A stretch of 64,000 nucleotides of DNA from Arthrobacter dokdonellae (GTDB lineage: Bacteria > Actinomycetota > Actinomycetes > Actinomycetales > Micrococcaceae). Each line of letters begins with the position of its first letter. The stretch's first letter is position 1. The translations under genes and the position numbers were made by a program. Below, piece after piece: positions 26,069-33,408 of the stretch. A model generated the notes under the pieces. The model did no database searches, had not been told where the DNA came from, and saw nothing but the letters and a program-made list of their open reading frames with translations. The stretch spans positions 3,410,001 to 3,474,000 of the forward strand of contig NZ_CP029642.1 of NCBI RefSeq assembly GCF_003268655.1. Reading direction: 5' to 3'.

Positions 26069-26788
26069 ATGGACAATTCTAGCGGCGTTGGCGTCATCGA
26101 TAAAGCGGCCCTTGTGCTCGATGCACTGGAGGCCGGCCCGACCACCCTGGCGCAGCTTGTTGCGGCCACCGGTTTGGCCCGTCCCACCGTGCACAGGTTG
26201 GCACTTGCCCTGGTACATCACCGGCTGGTCAGCCGCGACATGCAGGGCCGCTTTGTGTTGGGCAGCCGCCTGGTGGAGCTGGCCTCCGCCGCCGGCGAGG
26301 ACCGGCTGATCGCCGCGGCGGGGCCCGTGCTTTTGCAGCTGCGCGACTCCACCGGCGAGAGCGCCCAGATCTTCCGGCGCCAGGGCGATTCCCGTGTCTG
26401 CGTCGCCTCCGCCGAGCGCCCCATCGGCCTGCGCGACACCATCCCCGTGGGCACGCAGCTGACCATGAAGGCCGGGTCGGCCGCGCAGGTGCTGCTGGCC
26501 TGGGAGGACCACGAACGCCTGCTGGAGGGCCTGCACAACGCCCGCTTCACGCCCACCGTCCTGGCAGGGGTACGACGGCGGGGCTGGGGCCAGAGCCTGG
26601 GCGAACGCGAGCCCGGGGTCGCCTCGGTCTCGGCTCCGGTGCGTGGCCCGTCCGGCCGCGTGATTGCCGCCGTCTCCATCTCGGGCCCCATCGAGCGCCT
26701 GACCCGCCAGCCCGGGCGCCTGCACGCCGAGGTGGTCTGCAATGCCTCCCGCATCCTGACCGAGGCGCTGCGCAAGACGGCGGAGTAG
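26069..26788 (+). CDS. IclR-family regulator of leucine/amino-acid genes (NdgR/LtbR type)
   Basis: A 239-residue IclR-family regulator. The start MDNSSGVGVIDKAALVLDALEAG is the hallmark of actinobacterial NdgR/LtbR proteins. A winged helix follows (TTLAQLVAATGLARPTVHRLALALVHHRLVSRD), then the IclR effector domain (from about residue 75, with SGPIERLTRQPGRLHAEVV near the end). In Corynebacterium and Streptomyces this regulator sits divergently to leuCD and represses leuCD and leuB; the same layout here supports that role. The ATG at 26069 is chosen on the conserved MDNSSGVG; an ATG at 26048 would overlap the candidate operator. Only 156 nt separate it from leuC. Confidence 0.9.
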   Translation: MDNSSGVGVIDKAALVLDALEAGPTTLAQLVAATGLARPTVHRLALALVHHRLVSRDMQGRFVLGSRLVELASAAGEDRLIAAAGPVLLQLRDSTGESAQIFRRQGDSRVCVASAERPIGLRDTIPVGTQLTMKAGSAAQVLLAWEDHERLLEGLHNARFTPTVLAGVRRRGWGQSLGEREPGVASVSAPVRGPSGRVIAAVSISGPIERLTRQPGRLHAEVVCNASRILTEALRKTAE

Positions 26789-26824
26789 CAGGTCCCGCGA
26801 CAATCGACCCCCGCCTTGAAATCG

Positions 26825-26844
26825 ATAACGCAGTAGTTGCACCC
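26825..26844. repeat. degenerate outer copy of the IS left end
   Basis: ATAACGCAGTAGTTGCACCC differs from the inner terminal repeat at a few positions. Like the right end, it is flanked by AATCG. The IS left end is therefore doubled, or the IS landed in an element carrying the same end. Confidence 0.6.
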
Positions 26845-26947
26845 AAGAAATCCATAACGCAGAAGTTGGACCGAAATGCCCGATTCCCTCTACGTCAAGC
26901 TGGTTGTGAGCCATCCGGTTCTTTCTTATTGATTGAAGGAGACAGCC

Positions 26948-27352
26948 ATGAGCGTTGCTACGCAGGGGTATACCCGTGAGGAGATCCGTCAGTTCGTCCA
27001 TGAGTATTATCTTCAGCCCCATGGGTCGAAGTCGGTATGGCTTGCGTCGCGGTCAGTGGCGGATTGGACGTTTCGGCAGTGGCGGAAGATGGTGTTTGAA
27101 GGTGACCTCGACCGAACCCTTATTCCAAGGGATCATGGGGATATGGCCCGCACACATGGCGAACGGTCCGCGCTGGAAAGAGCGCGCGCCAAGAAAATCG
27201 CTGACCACCAGTCCGAAGTTGAACAGCTCAAGGGCCGCATCCGGGAACTTGAGGGCACGAACGATGCCCTGGGAAAAGCTATCGGGCTCTTGCACGGGTT
27301 GAACGTGCCAGAGCCCGATGCGAAACCGACGAACGATACAAAGAGTTCATAG
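26948..27352 (+). CDS. IS3-family transposase OrfA
   Basis: A 134-residue protein with a helix-turn-helix N-terminus (YTREEIRQFVHEYYLQPHGSKSVWLASRSVADWTFRQWRKMV) and a heptad-patterned C-terminus (SEVEQLKGRIRELEGTNDALGKAIGLL), typical of OrfA DNA-binding/leucine-zipper proteins. The ATG at 26948 follows GAAGGAG. Alone it acts as a regulator; fused to OrfB through frameshifting it makes the active transposase. Confidence 0.9.
   Translation: MSVATQGYTREEIRQFVHEYYLQPHGSKSVWLASRSVADWTFRQWRKMVFEGDLDRTLIPRDHGDMARTHGERSALERARAKKIADHQSEVEQLKGRIRELEGTNDALGKAIGLLHGLNVPEPDAKPTNDTKSS
27271..27316 (+). promoter_or_regulatory. programmed -1 frameshift signal
   Basis: The slippery heptamer G GGA AAA (27271-27277) is in the correct phase for orfA. 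Six nt later a strong stem follows: GGGCTCT (27284-27290) pairs with AGAGCCC (27310-27316), and GCAC (27292-27295) with GTGC (27305-27308). Confidence 0.85.
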
Positions 27353-28383
27353 AGACGGAAAACCGCCTCATCCGCACCCTGACGGAGCTCACGGGCTCCC
27401 AGCGGCAGGCCCTCGAGCTGTCGGGCATATCGCGCTCGACGTGGCATTACCGCCAAAATCCCCGCGCCCGGGTAAAGGACCCGCTCCACCAGGCGGAGCG
27501 GGCGTACGAGTGCCGCATCAGCGACGAGGACCGTGAACGGATCGCCGAGTACATTATGGAAGGCTGGGCCGGGCAGGTCTCCGTGGACCACTCTTTCGCG
27601 GTGGCCTGGGACGCTGGCGTCATGCTCGCCTCCCAGCGCACCTGGTGGCGCATCGCCGCGGAGATCGAGGAGCAGATGCTCCGCCCCACGATCCCCACCA
27701 AGCGCGGGAACAAGAACGGCAGATCCGCGCAGAAGCCCGTGCTGAAGGCCACGGGCCCGTGCCAGATCTGGTCGTGGGATATTACTGACATTTACTCGCC
27801 CTGGCGGGGAAAAGCCTTCAAGGTCTACTCCATCATGGACATTTTCTCCCGCCAGATCGTCGGATGGCGGGTGGAAGAACGCGAGGCAGACCACCTTGCC
27901 GTGGACATGTTCGAGACCGCCATCGCCCTCTACGGCGCGCCCCGGGTCGTCCATGCCGATTCCGGGCCGGCGATGAAGTCCAACCTGCTCCGCGATGCCC
28001 TCACCGGCCACGGCGTGGAACTGTCCCATAACCGGCCCTACGTCTCCAATGACAACCCGTTCAGCGAGTCGGGATTTCGCACCATGAAGTACCGGCCCGG
28101 CTACCCGCGCGTCTTCATGGACGTCGAGGCCGCCAGGTCCTACATTGGCGACTACGTGCCTTGGTACAACACCAAGCACAAACACTCAGGAATTGCCCTC
28201 TTCTCACCCTCACAAGTCCACGACGGGTCCTGGAAGGACGCGTGGAAGACACGCGACCACGCACTCCAGGACTACTACGACAAGAACCCCGGAAGATTCC
28301 GACAGCGACCCACCACACCAACCCCGGCAGGCCACGTCGGCATCAACCTCCCCGAAACAAAACCAGCCAAACTAACCGCCTAG
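27277..28383 (+). CDS. IS3-family transposase OrfB (expressed by -1 frameshift)
   Basis: The catalytic part, about 368 codons after the slip site; the frame has been open since 27253 and has no good start of its own. It contains the HTH_21-like SGSQRQALELSGISRSTWHYRQNP segment and the rve/DDE integrase core: first Asp in WSWDITDIYSPWRGKAF, second in VHADSGPAMKSNLL, and Glu in NPFSESGFRTMKYRPGYP. All three catalytic residues are present and the frame has no breaks, so the element looks competent. An internal ATG at 27556 would give a protein lacking the N-terminal part. Confidence 0.88.
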   Translation, partial: SYRALARVERARARCETDERYKEFIETENRLIRTLTELTGSQRQALELSGISRSTWHYRQNPRARVKDPLHQAERAYECRISDEDRERIAEYIMEGWAGQVSVDHSFAVAWDAGVMLASQRTWWRIAAEIEEQMLRPTIPTKRGNKNGRSAQKPVLKATGPCQIWSWDITDIYSPWRGKAFKVYSIMDIFSRQIVGWRVEEREADHLAVDMFETAIALYGAPRVVHADSGPAMKSNLLRDALTGHGVELSHNRPYVSNDNPFSESGFRTMKYRPGYPRVFMDVEAARSYIGDYVPWYNTKHKHSGIALFSPSQVHDGSWKDAWKTRDHALQDYYDKNPGRFRQRPTTPTPAGHVGINLPETKPAKLTA

Positions 28384-28500
28384 TGACTCCACACAGCTTG
28401 ACATTTTTCGATTTTCGGGGTTTTTGGTCCAACTTCTGCGTTATCGATTGCAGGGGTTGCATTCATTGTCAAGGGAAGCGTCCAGCTGTAGGGTGCAGGC

Positions 28501-29180
28501 ATGGGGCGCCATGGTTGGGACTGGCTTGCGGATAGGACGACGGCGGTCGTTGCTGCGGCTGCGCTGCTCCTGTCCGGGTGCACCGCCGTTCCGGCTCCGA
28601 CTACCACCGCCGGAGGTCCGGCGGAATCGGCCACGTCCCCGGGAACACGCTCCGCGACCCTGTTCGGGGCCGGCGGGGCCAGATCCCCTGCGGCTGCCCG
28701 GGGCAACGACATCTCGCCCCACGCCGCCGGTTCAAGCCTGCCGTTTGAATGCGCCAACCCCATCGGCGCTGCGTCGACTTCCCAGGAACTCGCCGGACCC
28801 GGCGCCATCGGCGTACCGGAGTCATGGCCATCAGCATCTCCGTGATCGGCTCAAACACCATCCACTGGGGCGGCGGCGCCAGCTACCAGGGCCTGCAATT
28901 CGCCAAGGTCGGCCTGGTCCTGAAGGCCGGCACCGCCTTCACCCTCAGCGTCCCTGCGGAGATGCACGGCACCATGTTGATCGGCTGGTCCAATTCCGGC
29001 TACACCCTCGCCCACTCGCTGACCATCCCCGGCTGCCCTTCAAGTCAGCCCGATGCCGACTGGCTGGCCTACCCCGGCGGCTTCTGGCTGAAGGCGCCCG
29101 GCTGCGTGCCCCTTACCGTGACACAGGAACGCTCAAGCAGGACCATCCACGTTCCCGTCGGCATGCCCTGCCCCGCCTAA
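28501..29180 (+). pseudogene. actinobacterial lipoprotein gene split by a frameshift
   Basis: The first frame (28501-28845) encodes a lipoprotein start: signal peptide with lipobox LLLSGC, a Ser/Thr/Pro linker, then SSLPFECANPIGAA. The second frame continues (to 29180) with GLQFAKVGLVLKAGTAFTLSVP, MLIGWSNSG, WLAYPGGFWLKAPGCVPLTV and VGMPCPA. Together they read like one ~225-residue secreted protein with paired cysteines, of a type seen in Arthrobacter-like genomes. The break lies around 28810-28825 (after GAIGVP), so one indel would restore it. It may be a true pseudogene or a sequencing error. Function unknown. It lies 57 nt downstream of the IS. Confidence 0.6.
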
Positions 29181-29369
29181 GATCCGTGTTGCAGACGCTT
29201 GACGGTTGGCAGGCCATGCTCCAGGTTTGTTCATCTAACGGCTGCGAGAGTGTCCCAGGACACCGGCCCATTGAAGCTTCCGGCGAACAAGCGTAGAACG
29301 GAAATGTAGGAAAGGTTGAATCTTGAAGTCATAACAAAGGCCAACCTGAATAGTAGGAGGATGAGATCC

Positions 29370-29738
29370 ATGAAGGCTTGGACTCGTTGGCAAGACTGGG
29401 TAACCCTGGGCGCGGGTGTTGTGGCCGCGTTTGTCGCATATTCCAGCCTGTCGTCGGCAGCAGGCGCCAGTGCATTGATGATCCTGGGAGCGGCGATGAT
29501 CGTTGCCGCACTGATCAGTTTGGCAATGCCCGACCTGGTGGTGATGGAGTACGTCAAGGTGGCCGTGGGGCTGCTCATGATTGTTTCACCATGGGTGTTC
29601 GGCTTCGCGACTGTATCCGGGGCCGCAACCACGGCCTGGACCCTGGGAATTATCTCGCTGGCCGCCGCATTGTGGGCCGCACCGCTGAGCGTTGTGGCAC
29701 ACCAGCACACGCACCATCACACTCCCTCCGGGGCGTAA
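29370..29738 (+). CDS. SPW-repeat membrane protein
   Basis: A 122-residue membrane protein with four hydrophobic segments and the SPW-repeat signature: RWQDWVTLGAGVVAAF near the start and MIVSPWVFGFATVSG in the second half. It ends with a His-rich tail (AHQHTHHHTPSGA). The role of the SPW family is unknown. AGGAGG at 29355-29360 is 9 nt from ATG 29370 and touches ATG 29361, so the later start is preferred. Confidence 0.78.
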   Translation: MKAWTRWQDWVTLGAGVVAAFVAYSSLSSAAGASALMILGAAMIVAALISLAMPDLVVMEYVKVAVGLLMIVSPWVFGFATVSGAATTAWTLGIISLAAALWAAPLSVVAHQHTHHHTPSGA

Positions 29739-29896
29739 CGGGGAACGCCCGGGCTGAAGGAAATGCGAGAGGCGAATGATCGGATTCAGGGACGGTTGTG
29801 GCCACTGAGCCATTTCCGCCCCCGGTTCATGGACAGGCGGGGACGGACCACCAGGCCGGCCGGTCCCGGCACACCCGGCCTGACCAGGAGATGACC

Positions 29897-31012
29897 ATGC
29901 AGAAATCTGTCCGAACCGTCGCCACCGCAATCCTGGCTGCCGGCCTGATGGCAGGCACCGCCGGATGCACCGCCGTCGGCACGCAAACGGCATCTCCCCC
30001 GCCCTCCCAGGCAGCGGCCTCCCAGGCAACTGCACCCGCCCCGTCGGCGTCGCCATCGCCATCCGGCGGGAGTGGCGGGGCGACGGGGCAGGGGCTGCGG
30101 GCCGTGCCCGGAATTGTCCAGAAGATCGAACCGGCGGTGGTGACAATCCAGACCCAGACCGGCCTTGGCAGCGGCGTGGTCTACCGCAGCGACGGCACCA
30201 TCGTCACCGACGCCCACGTGGTGGAGAACGCGCAAAAGCAGCCGTTCACGACCGTCCAGGTGCAGTTTGCCGATGGCAAGCAGACCTCCGCCCGCGTGCT
30301 CGGCGTTGACAACGTCGACGACGTCGCCGTCATCCGCGCCGACCGGACGGGGCTGCCTGTGCCCACCTTCGCATCACAGCAGCCCGTGGTGGGCTCGCTG
30401 TGCGTGGTCATCGGCAGCCCGCTTGGACTCGACAACACCGTGACGGCCGGGATCATCTCCGGCCTCCACCGCGACATCCCTCCGTCAAGCGACGCGCCCC
30501 AGGGCATGATCAACCTCGTCCAGACCGACGCACCCATCTCGCCAGGGAACTCCGGCGGCGCCGTCAGCAATGGTGACGCCCAGATCATCGGACTCTCCGA
30601 GGCGTACCTGCCGCCCAGTTCGGGGGCCGTTGCCATCGGCTTTGTCACACCGGCGTCAACCGTGACTGAAGTGGCGGACCAGCTGTTGAAAAACGGAACA
30701 GTCAAGCACGCGTACCTGGGCGTCAGCCTCAGCGACATCTCAGCGCAAACTGCCCAGGAATTTAACCTGCCGACGACGGCCGGGGCCCTGGTCATCAGCG
30801 TCGCCACCGGCGGTCCCGCCGCAGCGGCGGGCCTGGAACCGGGGGATGTCATCACCCGCGTTGGCACCACCGCCATCACGGACGTGACAGACCTCATCGC
30901 GGCCGTCCGCGCCGACTCCCCCGGCCAACTGATCCACATCACCGTCCGGAGGGGCAGCGCCACCAAGACGCTCGGCGTGACGCTGGGCAACACCCCAACT
31001 GCGACGCAGTAG
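29897..31012 (+). CDS. HtrA/DegP-like secreted serine protease with PDZ domain
   Basis: A 371-residue extracytoplasmic protease for quality control of exported proteins. It has a signal peptide and lipobox-like TAGC (about residues 19-22), so it is probably a lipoprotein. A Pro/Ser/Ala linker follows, then the trypsin-like domain with catalytic His in VTDAHVVENA, Asp in VDDVAVIRAD and Ser in SPGNSGGAVSNG, then a PDZ domain (YLGVSLSDISAQ to IHITVRRGSA). All three catalytic residues are in place. The ATG at 29897 is preferred over 29891 because AGGAG at 29886-29890 needs the longer spacing. Confidence 0.9.
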   Translation: MQKSVRTVATAILAAGLMAGTAGCTAVGTQTASPPPSQAAASQATAPAPSASPSPSGGSGGATGQGLRAVPGIVQKIEPAVVTIQTQTGLGSGVVYRSDGTIVTDAHVVENAQKQPFTTVQVQFADGKQTSARVLGVDNVDDVAVIRADRTGLPVPTFASQQPVVGSLCVVIGSPLGLDNTVTAGIISGLHRDIPPSSDAPQGMINLVQTDAPISPGNSGGAVSNGDAQIIGLSEAYLPPSSGAVAIGFVTPASTVTEVADQLLKNGTVKHAYLGVSLSDISAQTAQEFNLPTTAGALVISVATGGPAAAAGLEPGDVITRVGTTAITDVTDLIAAVRADSPGQLIHITVRRGSATKTLGVTLGNTPTATQ

Positions 31013-31081
31013 TTGCGAATTCCGGCCCGATTTTCGCAGCAACGTCCGTGCCGGTTGGGATGGGGCAGGTAGGGTCTTGCC

Positions 31082-31612
31082 ATGACAAATTTTGCGGTGT
31101 TCCTGCGCGGCATCAACGTGGGCGGCATCAACATCAAGATGGCCGATCTCCGCGTGGCCCTCGAGGCGCTGCCCGTCACCGGTGTCAAGACGCTGCTCGC
31201 CTCCGGCAACTTTGTGTGCACCGCGGAGGCCACGGCCGCGGAACTGAAGGCGCTGGTGGAGGCCTGCCTGCGTGAAAACTTCGGCTATGACGCCTGGGTG
31301 GTGGTCCTGGACCAGGCGCGGCTCAACGCCATCATCGACGCCTGCCCCTACCCGTCCGACAACAAGGAACAGCACAGCTACGTGACGCTCTCCTCCGACC
31401 CCGCCATCCTCGACGAGCTGGAAACGCTGGGGGGCGCGCTGGCCGGCGTCGAACAGACCAGGCTCTCCCCCGAGGCGCTCGCCTGGCTGGCCCCGGCGGG
31501 AGGCACGCTGGACTCTCCGTTCAGCAAGATCTCCACGAAGCCCAAATACAAAAGCGCGACGACGACCCGCAACCTGCGTACGCTCCTCAAGTGCCGCGAC
31601 GCGCTGGCTTAG
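31082..31612 (+). CDS. DUF1697 family protein
   Basis: A 176-residue cytoplasmic protein. The start TNFAVFLRGINVGGINIKMADLRVALEAL, the ASGNFVC turn, and the ending KSATTTRNLRTLLKCRDAL are the hallmarks of DUF1697. The family's function is unknown. There is no ribosome site; TAGGGT at 31070-31075 ends 6 nt before the ATG, which suggests a leaderless transcript. Confidence 0.9.
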   Translation: MTNFAVFLRGINVGGINIKMADLRVALEALPVTGVKTLLASGNFVCTAEATAAELKALVEACLRENFGYDAWVVVLDQARLNAIIDACPYPSDNKEQHSYVTLSSDPAILDELETLGGALAGVEQTRLSPEALAWLAPAGGTLDSPFSKISTKPKYKSATTTRNLRTLLKCRDALA

Positions 31613-31643
31613 AAACGTCGTCGAAAACGCGCCACCCTTCCCG

Positions 31644-31765
31644 TGAGGTTCGAGATAACGACCTCCCGCCGGGGACGTTGAAGGTGGTGATCTCGAACCT
31701 CAAAGGTTGGATCGGTGGTGATCTCCAACCTCAACAGGCGGAGACGTGGTGATCTCCAACCTCAA
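31644..31765. repeat. 20-nt repeats at 31-nt spacing with one inverted copy
   Basis: GTGGTGATCTCSAACCTCAA occurs at 31684-31703, 31715-31734 and 31746-31765, each exactly 31 nt apart. An inverted copy (TGAGGTTCGAGATAACG) starts at 31644 and can pair with the first direct copy. The array lies between the convergent DUF1697 and GTPase genes. Confidence 0.85.
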
Positions 31766-31779
31766 CGGCGGGGTCCGGA

Positions 31780-33408
31780 TCAGCCACCGGCGGCGGCGAG
31801 GGCTTCCTGAAACGCGCGGCAACGGGCAATTTCCGCCTCCGCGGGAGCCACCACCAGCAATTCAGCGGCACCGGACACACCCTCCCGCAGCCTCCGGCGC
31901 GCCGACGCGGCCCGTCCCCGCGCACCCGCCGCGGCAATGAATTTGCTGGCCACGGCAAGGACGATCCCCACCACCACGCCGGCGGCAACCATGAGCGTGG
32001 GCAGCGGCCAGCCCAGCTCGCGAGGCACGTCCGGCACAGGCATTTGGAAGTAGCCCAGCACCGCCAGCACGCCCAGCCATGCCAGGCCGCCCACGGCCAC
32101 GAGCAACGCGAGCCACTGGACCACTGAAAACACCGGCCACCACCAGGCACGCGTGTTCGCCTTCAGGTCCGCCGAAGCCACCGCCTGGTCCAGCGCGTCC
32201 GGCAGTGCGGCCCGGCTGGTGCGCGCGGCCGCCCGGATCGACGCCCGCCACGGCCCCGGGGCGCCCACGCTTATGGCGTCGGCGAAGTCGCGCACCGCCG
32301 AATCCAGCTGAGCCTGCTCGGCCGCCCCGGCCGGCGGCAGCGACGTCCGGTTGACCGCGGACGATCCCTCCCGTCTCAGGCTCAGCCGGCGCAGCGGGTC
32401 CTTGCGGAACCGGGACATCCACCGGGTCACCGGCCAGCCCGTGCGCCTGGTGGCCTCCAGCCGGTAGGACGTGCGCACGGCAGAGACCACCGTCTCCACG
32501 TGCACGGCGTCCGCCAGCCCGGCCGCGAGCGCCTTGCGGTCCTGCTGGTGGACGCCCGCGGGCTCACCGGCGCCCGCGGCCTCCCCGGCGCCGGCCGCCG
32601 CCCCCAGACGGCCCGCCGCCACGGCCACGTCCGCGGCCAGCCGCGCGGATTGTGCCTGCTTGGCCTTGACGACGCCGGCCACGCGCCGGCGCAGCTCGTC
32701 CACGCCCTCCCCGGTCACGGCCGAGACGCCCAGCACGGACACCTTGCCGAGCCCGTCCCGGTCCAGGATGGAGGACAGCGATGCCAGCACCGGCTTGACC
32801 TCGGCGCCGGCCAGCCGGTCCACCTGGTTGAGGACCACCAGGGTGACCGCGGCGTGGGCGGAAAACGGCCGGATGAACTCGTTGTGGATGGCGGCGTCGG
32901 CGTATTTTTGCGGATCCACCACCCACACCAGCACGTCCACCTGCCCGGCAAGCCGCTCGGCGGTTTCGCGGTGGGCGCGCTGCACCGAGTCGAAGTCGGG
33001 CAGGTCGAGCAGGACCAGGCCGCCCCCGTCCGTCAGCCCGGGCACCGGTCCGCCCTCGCGGCGCTCGGCCACCTCCAGCCAGTCCAGCAGCGGCCCGCTG
33101 CCCTCCGGCTGCCACACCATGGCCAGCGGCTCGGCCGTGGTGGGCCGCCGGACGGCCACGCGGGCGGCGTCCGTCGCGGCGACGGCGTTGAACAGGGACG
33201 ACTTTCCACTGCCGGTGGCCCCGAAGAAGCCCACCACGGTGTGGTCCGCGCTCAGGGAGCGGCGCGAGGCGGCCCGGTCCAGGACGTCGTATGCCTGCTG
33301 CAGCGCGGCGTCATCCAGCCGCCCCTCGCCGAGCTCCCGGGCATCGTTGAGCGCTGCGAGCCTGCGTGCCAGGGCCGATTCCGTGCGTGCGTCGCGGTGC
33401 CGGCTCAT
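31780..33408 (-). CDS. membrane-associated GTPase (YfjP/dynamin-like), partner 2
   Basis: A 542-residue GTPase. The G-domain is N-terminal: P-loop FFGATGSGKSSLFNAV (about residue 65), switch/G3 LLDLPDFDSV and G4 VVLNQVDRL. Past a long helical middle with Ala/Gly-rich inserts there are two transmembrane helices (VVQWLALLVAVGGLAWLGVLAVLGYF and LMVAAGVVVGIVLAVASKFIA) and a basic/helical tail. Such proteins occur in pairs in actinobacteria; in Streptomyces the DynA/DynB pair supports sporulation septation. Its ATG overlaps the partner's stop by four bases. Function here (membrane remodelling, division) is inferred. Confidence 0.82.
   Translation of the reverse strand: MSRHRDARTESALARRLAALNDARELGEGRLDDAALQQAYDVLDRAASRRSLSADHTVVGFFGATGSGKSSLFNAVAATDAARVAVRRPTTAEPLAMVWQPEGSGPLLDWLEVAERREGGPVPGLTDGGGLVLLDLPDFDSVQRAHRETAERLAGQVDVLVWVVDPQKYADAAIHNEFIRPFSAHAAVTLVVLNQVDRLAGAEVKPVLASLSSILDRDGLGKVSVLGVSAVTGEGVDELRRRVAGVVKAKQAQSARLAADVAVAAGRLGAAAGAGEAAGAGEPAGVHQQDRKALAAGLADAVHVETVVSAVRTSYRLEATRRTGWPVTRWMSRFRKDPLRRLSLRREGSSAVNRTSLPPAGAAEQAQLDSAVRDFADAISVGAPGPWRASIRAAARTSRAALPDALDQAVASADLKANTRAWWWPVFSVVQWLALLVAVGGLAWLGVLAVLGYFQMPVPDVPRELGWPLPTLMVAAGVVVGIVLAVASKFIAAAGARGRAASARRRLREGVSGAAELLVVAPAEAEIARCRAFQEALAAAGG

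Larger units (their letters stand above)
26854..28444 (+). mobile_element. IS3-family insertion sequence, apparently complete
   Basis: Bounded by perfect 19-bp terminal inverted repeats (26854-26872 and 28426-28444, ATAACGCAGAAGTTGGACC). It contains orfA and orfB in the -1 frame relation with a complete frameshift signal. Inner bases of the ends also correspond (GTCAAGCTG appears inside both ends). I see no clear target duplication. A second, degenerate copy of the left end lies just outside at 26825-26844. Confidence 0.9.

Noticed and set aside
31684..31765. Regular 31-nt repeats as a miniature CRISPR array
   Set aside because: Only three 20-nt repeats with 11-nt spacers and no cas genes nearby; repeat and spacer lengths do not fit.
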